Positions 35,581 to 48,965 of a DNA stretch of 64,000 bases are shown here, in pieces. Within the stretch, counting starts at the first letter, position 1; each line of letters starts with the position of its first letter. Both the position numbers and the translations under genes were made by a program. Under the pieces are notes generated by a model that saw only the letters and a list, made by a program, of their open reading frames with translations, was not told the DNA's origin and ran no database searches. This DNA comes from Chaunax sp. Z400 (lineage: Eukaryota > Chordata > Actinopteri > Lophiiformes > Chaunacidae), in NCBI GenBank assembly GCA_037577475.1, contig CM075187.1:23280810-23344809 (forward strand). The letters are read 5' to 3'.

Positions 35581-37579
35581 CAACACCAATGCAGAATTCC
35601 TGCTGATGATGCACCAAACCACCTGTCCATCTCACGCTTAAATTTCCCATCACTCATGAAAAGGACCCCAAGATGCTTAAAGTCTGTCGCTTGAGAGAGA
35701 GCGACGTATTGTTTTCCAGCGGAGAACCTCGGCTTCAGACTTGGAGGTGCCCACTCTTCATGCCGGCCGCTTCAAACTCAGCTGCATGCTTCGGTTGGAC
35801 ATGAACTTTCAACATAGAACACTCTTTAGTCAGATGAAAAGCACAATTGTCAAGCTCTTTGTGTTTCAAGTAGCTTTACACCTCATTAAATGCATACTGA
35901 ATAGAATCACACACAGAAAAAGCCGTCCAAAAATACCCATCAAGTGAGATACATACTTACCAGCTTAGCTTTCAGCTACAGTGTGTTCATGTTACCATGG
36001 TTTGCATTACAATGGAGCTAAGGGAGACTCTGAGCCTACTGTGAGACGTTTAGGAGGAGCTCTAAACTATCGGTCATTTTTGTGCCACAGGATGTAGAAT
36101 TTTGTTGTGTGTAAAAGCTGTGCTGTCCAGTGAGATGCTATTCGACCCATAACCTGCAGGTCAGCTTATAAGAAAATATCACAGGCTGGGGTGAGTGGAT
36201 CAATAAGTGACAAAGATGAAATTAAGAGTGAAACACACCTCATGTCTCTCTTGAGCAATTCATTGTGTTTATTTAGTCGAGGTCTTCCTCCAACTGTGGA
36301 CATAGGAGACCGAGAAAGAAGCGCTCCTCTGCTCCCAGCAGCAAGAACAGCATTTTGAGAAGTACTGCGTGCTCAGTCTCGTCTCTGTCATTGCATCAGC
36401 CTTCTGTCCTGACAATTGTGCCAATATAACAAACAAAGTTGACAGTTTGTGGGTTGGATGTGGGTGGTTGATTAGCACCAGCAGCTCTCACAACGGGTCA
36501 GGTGGTTACAGGTATTGAAAGACCTACAGTATGTATCACTACAGAGGAGATGGTGTAGATGTAGACAGAACATGCCATTTAGTTTGGCTGTCTGCTTGCT
36601 TTATGTAGCTTTAGGTAGAAGTTTTGGGTCTAATTCAGTTTTCCCTCGTTGTTGAAATTCACAGAGATATAACATGTCTCCCCCTCCAACCCTGTATCTT
36701 ATCGTATCTCAGCCTGTGCGCTTTCAGAAAAATGTCTCTCAGTTGCATCAGTACTCTTTGTAGTGAGTGGTTTCACTCTTGTGGAGATAAAGGAATTCCT
36801 CAGATCACCTAAGAGTTAGATTAACACAACTAAACTGATAACAAAAATAAAACATTATCTTCAAAACACACTTACAAAGAACAGGCTTGAATATAAGAAA
36901 TCCACAATAAAAACAAGGAGGATGCAAAAACCAAGGCCAGAAAGAAAGTCTCTCATCAAGAAACATTGCTTTATGAAAGGCTCTCCGCTAAAGGATGTGC
37001 ACTGTGAAAATCTGAACAGTCCTCTGCTGTATCAATATCATATGATTACTACATGAAAGCCAGAAATCCATTATTTACAGGAATGTACTGTAAACCTAGC
37101 TGTAAACAGCAGAGCATCATGGGAAGGTGAAAGAAAAGTGTGGAAACTGAAATTTTAAAATGAAACAGAGATGCTACAACCTGCTCAGCCTTTTGACACG
37201 GATGTCCAGAGTTGCATTGACAAGGCAACGTCTTAAGTCGCTATTTTTATTATGACCCTGCCAAAGGGGGTGTATAGAGTTACCCTTATCTGTCACATGC
37301 TTTGTAGGGGCCCTAAAGGTGTGTATCTTACGTTTTCTTCATTTTGCTTATTTTGAGCAAAGTTCACATCGTTCTGCTATTATGCTGCTATGACAGAGGT
37401 TAGGCTCTATGGGGGCATCTGTGTCCTTGGAAACACTCCCTCAAAGTGTCAAAATGTTAGGAAATGGCACATCATTATCTTGTCAAAATGTGTTTGTAAT
37501 TTTCAATTATTCATTTCCTTAAGTATTTTTTCATTATTGGTATTGATATTATTATTAGTTTTAGTTTTACACTTAATTA
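35581..37579. other. Intergenic, no gene seen
   Basis: Unique-looking sequence with no recognisable exon, RNA gene or repeat border. Confidence 0.55.
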
Positions 37580-37790
37580 GAGGCAGCTGTATCTCAGTAG
37601 ATCAGTCATCGACTTATTGATAGGTTGGTGTTTTGATCCCAGGCCTCTGCAGTCTAGATGGGAGTGGAGTGGGAGTAATTGTGATGAGCAGGTGGCACCT
37701 TGTATGGTAGCCTCTCTGTGTGAATGGGTGATTGTAAAGTGCTTTGGGTGGCCAGACAGACTGGAAAGGTGCTATTTAGGTATCGTTAAA
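37580..37790 (+). mobile_element. tRNA-derived SINE
   Basis: An A-box-like string (TATCTCAGTAG, about 37590) and a B-box-like string (GGTGTTTTGATCCC, 37627-37640) sit at polymerase III promoter spacing. They are followed by the SINE body phrases caggtggcaccttgtatggt, gtgtgaatgggtgattgtaa and agtgctttgggtggc. The tRNA-like head is mutated, so this is a retroposon and not a functional tRNA gene. Confidence 0.75.
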
Positions 37791-40229
37791 TACAGGGTGC
37801 ACATTGTAAATACATTTAACATACTGTAAATATACAGTATTATACTGACAGAACTGTGACCAGTTTTGTCTCGTAAATTTACAAGAATACAGTACATAAG
37901 AGAACTGTGTGTTTATTTCTACTAATATATTATAATGTCAAGGTACAGTAAAAAATAATTTTAAAAAAATGTATGTGTAGAGCTGCTGGAAAATGACCGA
38001 TAATGCATTCAAAAATATCCAGTTTACTCACCTTTTTACCTCCTTTTTCTGCAAATTGTTATGGATCTTAATTGTTGGAGTGCATAAATGCAAAAATAAA
38101 AAAGTGAACTGGATTCATATTGTTGGATATTGCCTCACGATAACAGTTTCCCTGACTGAATATTAACTTAAATGGCATTTTCTTCACACTCTGCAGTGAT
38201 TTGCAAAGCTGCCAGCACAGAAAGCATCAAAATCCCTTCTGTTTTATTGCTGAAGAGAGGCTATATGTTGTTGCAGCTAAGCGTATTCTTTCACACCTCA
38301 GGAACAAATGACAGCATGATTTTTTTCAATTTGCTGATGGAATTCTATTTCACTTATCTGCTGTCAAAATAGTCTGTGAATAAACTCATTCTTACTGAAT
38401 GGAATATTAACTGAATGTGCTCAAACTTCAAATCATTCTATATTCTGAAGGAGTTTGTTTAGTTACTCCCAAGACAAATACCAAGTGTGGCACTTAGGTT
38501 CATGTGTCTTAATGTCACCACAGATCAATAATATTGAGGAATAGCATTTACTGTAGCATTAAGTCTCTCCAGAGATTAGCAGCATCTTTCCGTCCCCTTG
38601 TTCACGGACACTCATCCTCAATCTTCTCATCTTCAGCTGGTATTATCCTGTTACTGCTTATCTGCTGTGTGAATTATCTCTCTGCAGTTCCCCAGGGCCG
38701 ACGGCTTTCAGGAATACAAAATAACACAAAGTTCCTCAGACCCTTTATTAGTTCAATTAAAAGTACAACACAGTAAATCTCTGCTTGGGCATTTCTCTTT
38801 CCTTTTGTTACCCATGTATCAGTGTGTTTCGCTCAAACTGACACATTAGGATAATTTCAAATTAGTACAAGTTGGAAACACACAGCCTGGCAGCAGTGTA
38901 GATGACAAAGATGTAAAGAAAATATGAAAAATCGGAGAGAAAAAAATCCGCTCTGGATTTTTGTGGTAGAAGAATGATATGTTTATGAGTGATTGCAGAG
39001 GTGGGACGAACGATAAAGAAGTTCAAATACTTTGTTACTATACTTTAGATTTTTCAATTATCTGTACTTTACTAGAATTTTTATTTTTTAAACATTTTTA
39101 AAACAGGCTTGTTACTTTAACAGATTAGTTCTCTTTTACATTATTGCATGCTTTCCTGACATAAAGGCTGATTTGAACCTAAATGGATGCGACAATAACA
39201 TAGAAAAGACCATGCGTTGGTTTATTCATCACACACCAGAGGGAACAGGACAACAGACGTATAAAACATGTAAGAAGACATAAGATTATGAAACATATGC
39301 AAGAAACTCAACCATGAAGAAAACACATTATGTCAGTGTTTATTTTTTAATCCACTTTGTCTCTCTACATGTTCTTCTGATGACCATTCACGCTGAATAC
39401 AATGCCTGCAAAAGACAGCAACAGAAGTTGAAATAAAGTCCCTAAACCCTTAAAGTAATATAATAATAATATTATATTAATATGACATAAGATTCCGTTG
39501 GGTTTGGACAAAAACACTGTCCTTTAAAGGGCTACTTTTTACTCTTATGGAGAGAAAAGACACCACAGTTCCAGCCAAAGCCCCGTGAAAACGTTTTCCC
39601 ATGATAACAACACTGATGTGCTACATAACAGTACCAGTCAGGATATTTCCAGCGTTCCCTGCCTCCAGAAACCAGTTCTAAGAATCCAGCATTCTGCAGC
39701 AAATGCATGTCTTTATGTTCTCCTGTATCATTGGAGGAGTAACAGACTGTGATAGGCTGCAGGAAACAGTATATTTCTCCTCAGGGCCGTCCTTAACATT
39801 TCATCATAACTGTCACCTATATAACCCCCATCTATATACTCTCACTGCATCATCACAGATTACCATGTTACCGGCAGCATTGTTAAACTACTGTTAGCCT
39901 CATGCTGGTTGTTGTTGTTTTTGTTTTGGGGTTTTCTCTGCACACTGCTGCTTTTATCATCATATATGTAGCCTCTACTTACTCTTTACAGTGCAGTCCT
40001 TTTGGGGGAAAACCCTACCACAGTATGTATATGTACAGTATGTATATAAATTAAATTTGTCACTCTGTTATAGGTCTGGCAAACCTCATTTTGGAGCATT
40101 ATTACTGTATATATTTGAGTTTTATTTTATGAAATCTTTTTTTTGTAATGACTGAAACAACCACTATTTTATTTCATTATCTATCTATTTAATTATTTTT
40201 GTGCATCGGACTCTCCTTACTCCTAACTC
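37791..40229. other. Intergenic; weak repeat-like text at 38999-39125
   Basis: No gene seen. The phrase run gttcaaatactttgttacta … tatctgtactttactagaat at 39020-39080 resembles the fish 'aagtacttttact' repeat family, diverged. Confidence 0.45.
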
Positions 40230-40400
40230 TAACTCCTTAGTGCTCCTCCTACACTCCATCTGGCATCGCAGGAAAGACCTCGACAGCTTTCTGTCTCCCT
40301 CCAACTTTGGCCACCGTGTGCAGCGGGGGTTTAGACGAGAGGATGTACTGCAGGAACTCACCTGGGAAGACTCTGTGTGTGTTTGTGTGTGTCACAGTGG
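40230..40400. other. GC-rich exon-like island of unknown nature
   Basis: This is a short GC-rich island in AT-rich surroundings. The minus strand carries a perfect donor consensus (CAG/GTGAGT near 40354) and an open stretch reading FLQYILSSKPPLHTVAKVGG. The plus strand is also open (RRKDLDSFLSPSNFGH). I cannot assign either to a protein family. It may be a fragment of a gene or a repeat. Confidence 0.2.
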
Positions 40401-40468
40401 GAGCCACAAGCGCTCTCTGATCAGATGTCCCTGTAGTCAACACACGGCTTCTCTCTGGAGACAGTGAG

Positions 40469-40493
40469 ATAGAGAGAGAGAGAGAGAGAGAAA
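40469..40493 (+). repeat. (GA)n microsatellite
   Basis: About twelve GA dinucleotides, with further GA-rich text near 40790-40840. Confidence 0.9.
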
Positions 40494-41660
40494 GGAACAT
40501 GTGATCTGGCATTTGCTTCTTTCAGATCAGAGGGTCTGTGATCGTCCTCCCACACACGCACACGCACATAAACACAGAGATAAACCCGTGCCTCATAATC
40601 TCACACATTTCAATTAAACATACAGATACATGAAACCAGCTCAACCCCACAAAAAGAGAAATTAGACTTGCCCAAACCAGCAGCTACACAAACACCGGAG
40701 TTGGGATAACATGTTACATTAACAAAGGATAATAATCCCTTTATAAACACCATATGGTGGCGGGGTTTGGTTTGTGCTCAGTATCAGGTGAGAGAGAGTG
40801 TAGGTGTGGTTCTGGGAAGCAGAGTTAGGGAGAGAGAGAGTTCATTATAACAGGTGTTTTGTGTTGTACTGATTTCTCGCCCTTATCTGCAGGAGAGTGT
40901 TGGGCCTGAGGAAGTCTGCGACACACAAAGTGTATGAGAGTCTGTGTGACTGAAAACTGGGGAAAAAAAAAAGACTGGAAGCTAAAAAGCTTGAATTTAA
41001 GTTTGCGTTGAATGTTTGTGTTAATAAAGACTGTTACAAGGTGCTGTCACTGTGGTGGCAGACAGTTCGCTAAAACATCTTAGCTTCCTGTAATTTTAGC
41101 CACGTTCTCAGTGTGACTCTTGATGGAAAATGTCTTAAAATAAGGTCTGAGGACGCAGAATCAATAATTTCCTCATTAATGATGTATTATCTTACCCACC
41201 CATATGCCAAACTCCATTAATTACAATGATCATTGTTATGACCTGGCCCACCTGATCTGTGGACGGTGATCTGTGATCTGCCCTTACCATTGGGCCTATA
41301 ATACACACAGGGATGCACAGCAGCCCTCCTGCTTTTCATCAGTTAAATATCAGTGCATTTGCTCATATGCAGTCGTTTGATGTTGTTGATGGGAGAGAGT
41401 TACGTTACGCCAAAAACACATCTATGGGACTAAATATGACACCTTTACACCATGGGACTTTGTGCCTGATTGTGGCCACAAAGTGTTGTGGTCATTATTA
41501 TATAGGGCCCATAGAATAATAACAACCTTGGGATGTATTAGCATGAAAGTTTGTGGATACATTCCTTTGTCAACTAATATCTTGGTTTGCAGTTCTGTCG
41601 TTGGCTCCTCTTTCCTACCTGTTCCAGTATCCCGAGACAATGAACCCCAATGTGTGTGTG

Positions 41661-41736
<76 letters not shown>

Positions 41737-43941
41737 AGGCAGGGTGAATGAGAGACTAATTGTGAAGTCCGCTCAGGTAGAAAAGTGCCATTTACCACGA
41801 CCACTGTTTACAGCCAAACACTGTCAAAGCTGATGATATTCCCATTAACCTCAGCTATATTGCACATTTACCATTAATTAGCAAGAGCTGCCTGGCTATT
41901 ATACAAGGACTAAGATGGTAAACAAAAACCTGCTAAAGATAAGCATTACATTAGGTTCAACTGTGTTGTTGTTGTTGTACACCGTTGTAGCAGAGCTACA
42001 AAATGCAATTTAGCATTTAAGCATATAGCATAAACAGTAGCAAAAGCCCAATTAGAGATACAATAAAAACTGATTGTGTCTGTAATATATGCTAAATGAA
42101 TACTGCAAGATACAAAATGTAAAGCAGCTACAGTATGATACCACTGTGCAGCACGCTGTATAGTAGGTACAGCATGAAAAGCAATAGAAAATATAACCAG
42201 CATTGATCACTTAGAACCAGAGATGGTCCCAAAATATGAGTAATGTTACTGGTATGTTTCTTGATGGTCTCCATGTGAAGCCTGTATGTCTCTGAAACAC
42301 TATCCTTATTAGTTGAAGTACAGTATGTACATGGTCAACAAACTTTATGATGTTATGTTTGTATGCTGCTAAACCTAGGCTATAGGCAGCTGCAATAGTT
42401 AAAGGCTCTACATAGTTGGAGTCCTCCTCCATGTCCTCCTCATCTCCCAGTAAAGCACCAGGGCTGCCTGGTGATGGATAAAGCCAGTGTGCCTTAGAGG
42501 CTCTGCGGGGGCTGATGAATTCACCTCTCCTTCTCTGAGTGTGATCTGACCCCAGGCTCCATGTGAACCGCTGTATCTACACACCCCAGAGCACTACAGC
42601 CCTCCACACATGAACACGTAGCCCTGTGGCCTGTACACATGCACCTCCTGAAGCATGATGAAGCGTAGCAGCTTAAATCTTCACTTAACACTCAGGCAGT
42701 CACTCCTACATTAAAACTTTGCATTACAAACCATGCTAAACCTGCAGAACAGCAATTTTAATTTCGGCCTCTATTGGTTTCTCAGTTCAAATAAGGCGTA
42801 GCTTGATGTTGTAGTTAAATACCAAGAGATCATGAAGTTGTTTTATTTCTTTTACACTCTGTGACCCTCACAGAGGTTATTGTGACAGGCAGCCAAATGT
42901 CGTGTGCTGCTATTTAGTATTTGGGATAGTTTAAGTACACAAGTCAAACAAATATAAAACAAAGGTCTACTCATTTTTAGACATTTTAATGAATGAAATG
43001 TTACATATTATATCTTTTAGGATGTGGCTGATGATTATCTTCAATTTTAATTTTTTAAAACTGTCTTTGTTTTGTTTGATATCACTTAGATAAAATGGCA
43101 GAGTGGAATTCCCCTGCACCAGGTAATATCAAAACAGTGTGGTGCTTCAGAAAACACTTCCTCAATCACTTTGGAAGGTGCTGCATGTTCAAAAATGTTC
43201 AATTCTTGGTCTCCATGTTGCGTCTTTTAATCAAATTAAATTAAAAAAGGACTTTGACCAGCATTTTGTTTGCTTAAATCAACCATATGTAAAGTTGTAT
43301 CTAATATAAAATGATGTATTTTAAACATACTATTGTTTTCAGGCACCCGTTAATCACCAGTGGTTTTAGTCCTGAATATTGGCATCTTAGAGGGGAGCTA
43401 TAAAGTGATGTGACTGGTTTTATAAGTGTCTTTTAATTAGCCACTAATGAAGACAGAGTGGAAATAGTTTCACTGATCAACATGATTACATAAGGGAATT
43501 TATAGTGGAAGCTGAAGGGAGGTGGAGCATAGAGAGAGGAGGAATACATGCAAACAGACATGTTGGAACACTATTAGATGGTGCATTCACGTGCTTCTAT
43601 TAAGCTCAGAGTACAAATAGAGTTTTAATGAGAGATCTAAATGGATTCTGTAACGGAGGGGTCGTTTTTTTTAAATCTCTTGCTGGTGTCCCTGCTCACT
43701 ACCACCTAGATGTAATGTCTCATCTGGTCAGCTGTCACTGAAAATCCAGATTTTCCTAGATTTTCTCTTGTTAGGTCATCCATGTGGATGGCAAGTTTAA
43801 TGCAATATTTCAGACAGTGCCTAAAGGCAGCCTTTCTCAGCATTCAGCCCATTGTTGAATGATAATGGGAGATCTCACACAGCAGCAGAGAACAGTGGAG
43901 TGTTGGGTGAGGGAATGACAGATGGACAGGATGGATACATG
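40494..43941. other. Intergenic, no gene seen
   Basis: Contains the large TG microsatellite listed separately. No exon was recognised. Confidence 0.55.
41651..41733 (+). repeat. Long (TG)n microsatellite
   Basis: About 83 bases of TG repeats with two interruptions (tttt and a TA). Alternating purine-pyrimidine of this length can adopt Z-DNA. Confidence 0.95.
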
Positions 43942-43955
43942 CTGCCCCCTGCTGC
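43942..43955 (-). promoter_or_regulatory. CTCF-like motif (minus orientation)
   Basis: On the minus strand this reads GCAGCAGGGGGCAG, one mismatch from the strong CTCF core CCAGCAGGGGGCAG. It lies 12 bases from two adjoining palindromes. Confidence 0.5.
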
Positions 43956-43967
43956 CACGGGGTGATG

Positions 43968-44012
43968 AAACACATGTGGAACATGTGTTTCAGAGAGAAA
44001 TATTTCTCTCTG
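43968..44012. repeat. Two palindromes in direct contact
   Basis: The first is AAACACATGT-GGA-ACATGTGTTT (43968-43990), a perfect 10-base inverted repeat with a 3-base spacer. The second (43991-44012) is a perfect 22-base palindrome built from CAGAGAGAAAT and its complement with no spacer. They abut without a gap. No known repeat family was recognised. Confidence 0.9.
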
Positions 44013-44601
44013 TGAGAAATCAGAGCACATTCCTAACTCTCAACTTTAACTCGATGATATTTACATTCATAGAATTAATCGATTCACGACACTGTTCACT
44101 TGTCGCAATGCTTGCAGACTGCGCTGTGTGTTTAAATCCAACACACATCTCAAAATAAACCCAATTCTGTGGTCTCATTGTCGTTTGGTGCATCCATCCC
44201 ATAATTAGTACCATACATTTTTATTTCACTAACCAGCACTTTGACTATCTGGGTGGCACTTAAACAGGACTATATTTGTTGGACACACTTCCCACTGGGC
44301 CAAATAAGGATCATATCAGCTCATATTGTTAAACAGAGCTGCTACGACTGCTTATAATAGTTTCATGTTATTTAATTGTTTCATCTTATTATCATGACAC
44401 GTTAATGTTTTTTTAAATTTCATTGTCTGTTCATTTCCAGACTTTTAATGTCTCCCTTAATAATGAAATGCAGACAGGTTTTAAGAGACTTGTTCTAAAA
44501 TTTGAATGTTGAAAATAAAAAAATATTATTTAAAAAAATTATCAGTTTGTGTTGTTTAAAAGGAGCAGCCACAATAGCAACAATGCTGAGCAACCAAACT
44601 A

Positions 44602-44615
44602 CCACTAGAGGTCAG
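44602..44615 (+). promoter_or_regulatory. CTCF-like motif (plus orientation)
   Basis: CCACTAGAGGTCAG differs from the common CTCF core CCACTAGAGGGCAG at one position. With the minus-oriented motif at 43942 it forms a divergent pair. Confidence 0.4.
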
Positions 44616-47224
44616 CATTTCCTATCAAACTGTTGGACCTGTTTAGAGGTCAATGAGAAATGTGATTTACAACCTCGGTGAGGCATAGTCAGTGTATGTC
44701 ATGCATTTAATACGATATGAAGTCAGTCAGCTGAGATGTTTTTCGGTATCTTTGTGGTTCACGCCTGTCAGACACCAAACTACAGCTGCAGGATATTGGG
44801 AAAAACACACATTGTGTTACCTTTTTGTCTGTGACATTACACAATGAGAAAATACAGAACATTTCGCAGATGCACGCAGTCTAATATTCATGTAAACATG
44901 ACAGTTAATCAATTTTCATAATTTGGAGTAATTTAAAAGTCAAACCCCCTCCAAGTTCTTCCACAGTTTTTTTTTGGCCCTCTGCTGCCTCTCTACTTTT
45001 GGTTTCATGTATGTGATTCTGACAATGGCATGAACAAGTGGGAGACCAGGTAGAAAGGTATATGGGAAGAAACATGTTAATAAAGTTTACAGTTGTTCTT
45101 CCGTTGTTATGTTAGTAATGTATTTTATTTCTAACACTGTTAAAATACTTCATCTACTTTTCAGACTTTTCTTGTAGATCAGTCATGGAAAGGAGAAGTT
45201 TGCAACTTTTCCTTTTGTATTATCAAGTCGCAAAACATTTGTAACATGATGTGTATAATTTGGCTCACTTGACACTGATGTTTAAGTATATGAATAACAA
45301 TTGTTATTTGAAACATCCTTCGATCAAAACTCTGCTTTCTGGTTGTGAGAGTATGGGCTGATTTTCTCACACTCAGAGGAACATTGTTGAATTTTGGTTT
45401 GTTTGCTTTCAGGTGACTTTATTTCTACCAATTGGTTTATTTAGTTTGAATTAGAAGAAGACAAAGCATCAGTCATTAAGCATAAAAGGAGTTAACATTA
45501 CAGCCTGGTGTTCTACAGTATAAACACAGCCAGTGACAACATGGGCTGGGAAACAAGGTGCATCGATTACCTCGATAACATAACTGTCTGTTATGATTAG
45601 GGAGGGGGCGGGGCCAGTTGAGCCAGTTTTTATTTGAGGTGTCCTTAAAGTGAGACCATGACAATAATGTCTCCAATTAAAATATGTACATACTGTCTAT
45701 TGTTTATCTTAGAATGCGATGCATGAGTATAACCACTTTGGATCTAAAACAAATTGTTTTCAAAATATAACTTTCCCCCAAAAAAAGTCGTCTCTTGGCT
45801 GAACTAGGCCCCCATTGAGTGGTAAGTAAAACTGAAGATGCTCACCTCATATAATACCATATCAAAGCAATACACACTGAATACTAATGCATTTAAAATA
45901 TAAATAATAATGAAATAATACCAATCAACCTTAAAACTCATTCACATCCCAGAGAAGGTTCAAAGTTGATCGGCCCATATGATCATGTGTGTATTTTTTT
46001 TTTTTGAGATCCTTCATTGAACCATTACAGTTTACACTGAGCTTTACAGAACAGGTTCAAGCTTCAGTCTCTAAATAAATGACCAGTTTGCTACTTTTGA
46101 AACTGCTGTAGCTATTTTTAACAGTGGTCACCAAACATAGTTATTCTGTAGGTGTTGTTAGCCACAAGATGATAGTGGGTATTTCCTGGAAAAATATGAA
46201 CATTCTCTACTTTGTATTTAAATGCACACAGACTAACCTGTTTTTACATCTCTGCTCCAGCTTACAGGGACATCTGTGTTATTTTACTGTGCCGACTCAA
46301 ATGTCAGCTCACAACATTTCATGGCACCAACGCTATGAAACAATGCAGGTAGATCTTTCATTCTCTGTCTCAATTGTTCTCATATAGACTTGATTGTCCT
46401 GTCCTCTTCTTTCATACGCCGTTCTTTTCACTTCTCCCAGTTGTTTCAAATCCATGTATCGCTTTAATGTCATGGACTTCTGTACCTGTGTCCACAAGAG
46501 GAGATGAAGCCCCGTCTGTCTTCCTTTTATAAAAGCATGACATGATGATGATGATGATGATGGACTGCACCCCTCTGATACACCTCCACCTTCCAGCACA
46601 CATAGCTCCTCTGTTCCTTCCACCCACAGCCAAACATGCAGCAGCAGAAGAGATGTTTTATTCAGTGTCATGTACAACAGCAGCAAGATCAGCCTGCATA
46701 CTGATGCTGAATTTGAATACATCTGACACTGCATTCTGTACGATTTACTTTAAAATGAGATTAGGTTTGTGGTGCCGCGCGTTACTCTCCGTGTTACACT
46801 TAATAGCTGTTTGTTTAACTCAATGGAAAAAAAAGTGTTATCTCACAATTGATTTACATGCCAGAGAGGTGTAACGATGTTTCATTCTGCCTTGGGAGAT
46901 GCTAATTATGGCTTTCTACCAATTCAAATATGGCTGTGTTCATCCTGAGCTGTAGCTGCTGTGCTGTGTGTGTGCCAACACAGGCCTAGAAGAACATATG
47001 GAAATGCATGTTCTTGTGCATTATCTGGTCAAAAAACTCTACACTCTCTGCAGTGATACGAGGCTGCAGACCGTCAGGTCTGCAGAGGCCTTGATACTTT
47101 GAATGAGATGGGTTTTAGTTACATTACGATGACACAGCATGACACACATTGCAGTGTGTCCTCACATACACATTTCCCTCACCTGCCCCCTGACATGCAT
47201 TATACACCCGACCCCAACCCATAT
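44616..47224. other. Intergenic, no gene seen
   Basis: AT-rich sequence with an (ATG)n run at about 46543-46561. The 133-codon minus frame at 46333-46734 overlaps that run and shows no domain. Confidence 0.5.
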
Positions 47225-47735
47225 CCCTGTAGGTGGTGGACCCACAGGGCGGCAGCTCCATGAAGCTTATTCGGACCGTGCCCAGTCAAGCCCCATGGTT
47301 AAAGGCCTAGCCACCCGGAGCTCGCTGAAGGGGTCCCTGGTCTCCCTAACCTGGGTGAGGTATTGCCACCTCTTTGTACCCGAATCATTGCAAATCGCTC
47401 TTAGTCTGGCCCTTCCAATGAGACCAATTTGCCTCGGGACCCTACCAGGGGCTTAGAGATAGGGTGAGGATCTGGGACATCCAAAGGGAGTTCAGAGTTG
47501 AGCCGCTGCTTCTTCGTGTCAAAAGGAGCCAGTTGAGGTGGTTTTGGCATCTGGATAGATGGATCGACCTAGAACTCGCTGGAGGGATTAGATATCTCAT
47601 CTCGTCTGGGAAAACCTTGTGATCCCCTAAATGAGCTGGAAAGTGTTGCTGGGGAGGGGAACATCTGGAATACCCCGCTTAGCCTGCTGTCACCGCAACT
47701 TGACCCTGGATAAGCTTAATAGGATGGATGGACAA
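47225..47735 (+). mobile_element. RTE/Rex3-like retroposon 3' region with GGAT tail
   Basis: The first half (ggtggtggacccacagggcg … ctcttagtctggcccttcca … gggaccctaccaggggc) and the second half (gagccgctgcttcttcgtgt … aggagccagttgaggtggtt … cctagaactcgctggaggga … tggaaagtgttgctgggga … gataagcttaataggatgga) match the 3' part of a fish RTE-clade LINE or its derived SINE, as I remember it. Frames across it are broken. Confidence 0.65.
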
Positions 47736-48965
47736 ACATGGGGAGCGGCCTACCCTACCCTGTCAGTGCTGATTGCCCACAAGTCTAAGAGGCTGTGCAG
47801 AATCTGTGCAGTATAACTGGACTTAATCAGACAGAGAGGGGGAGACAAACATGCATGTTTTACCGCGGTTCAAGTGCAATCACGACCACAAAGAGATCAA
47901 ACACAAACAAGCGGCCACTCATGATTTACTGGCACGATGAGGTTAGCCACCTAACGCAGTCAGCAGCTGCATTCCTCCTTGGATTGTGCAGTGTCCTGTT
48001 TGGATAGTAGCAGGGGTGACAGTAGACACAGACAAATCAGCACTGGCTGATTTGAACCGAGGTATTAGAAAATTAAACACTGAAACACATTTTGCATTAA
48101 CATCTGAAACCTTTTACTTGCCCTTAGTAACTTAGATCAACAACAACACAAAGAAACAGTATAGTAGGAGCAGCAATGATGAGAGTCATATTACTCATAC
48201 AATGAGCACAGGTCTTGAACTGAACTGTCCCCATGGTCCTTAAATTTAGCAAATGCATCAATTATGCTATCATTTCATTGTGCACTGCTATACACACCAG
48301 TATGCAATTTCTTTAATGCAGACCACTCTACTCATTCTGAATCAACAGTCATATAGACAGTTTCAGTCTCACATCGGAAACCACATTCATCATAGAATCA
48401 GGAAGTGGAGAGTAACTCACAACATATCTCAAAGAGGAAGTGGGTCAGACATGCATTACAATTTGATCAGAGACAGTTTGCAGCTGCTTCATTGAGACTC
48501 GAGACGACCGCCAACACAGCTTCTACGTAAGATGGATAAAATATGTGATTCTAATTCTGAAGTATGCAACACTATCTGACCAAGATTGACTGTCACTAGT
48601 CTTCTAGAATGTGTCTCCCTTCACTGAATCAAGTCAGAGAGAAACAATTCAAATGAAGCTTAAGACCCTTTTCAGTTTTACAATATTTAAAGTTTTCAGA
48701 AGTCACATCTGCACATGTAAGGCCAGTCCGATGAAGCTCCTTGAGGATCTGTGTCTTTGTTTTTGTGATCCTACCTCCTTAGTTGAAACAAATAATCTAG
48801 TTTCAGGAGGAGTTTGTAGGTGCGGCCTTGTGTGAGCCCAAATATATTTCCGAGTCCTAGAGACACTTGGCTTTTTCCGGGTTTGCTGCAGTGCACTGGT
48901 CAGTGTGTCCCCTATAGTCTTCATGTGCTATGATGAAATTCTTGCTACCAAAAATGAAGCGAGCT
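47736..48965. other. Intergenic; small hairpin at 48033-48054
   Basis: No gene seen. CAAATCAGC-actg-GCTGATTTG is a perfect 9-base stem with a 4-base loop. Confidence 0.55.

Noticed and set aside
37580..37660. tRNA gene
   Set aside because: A and B boxes are mutated and followed by SINE body; no cloverleaf can be completed.
46333..46734. 133-codon minus-strand frame
   Set aside because: Spans an (ATG)n microsatellite giving Ser/Ile runs and shows no domain.
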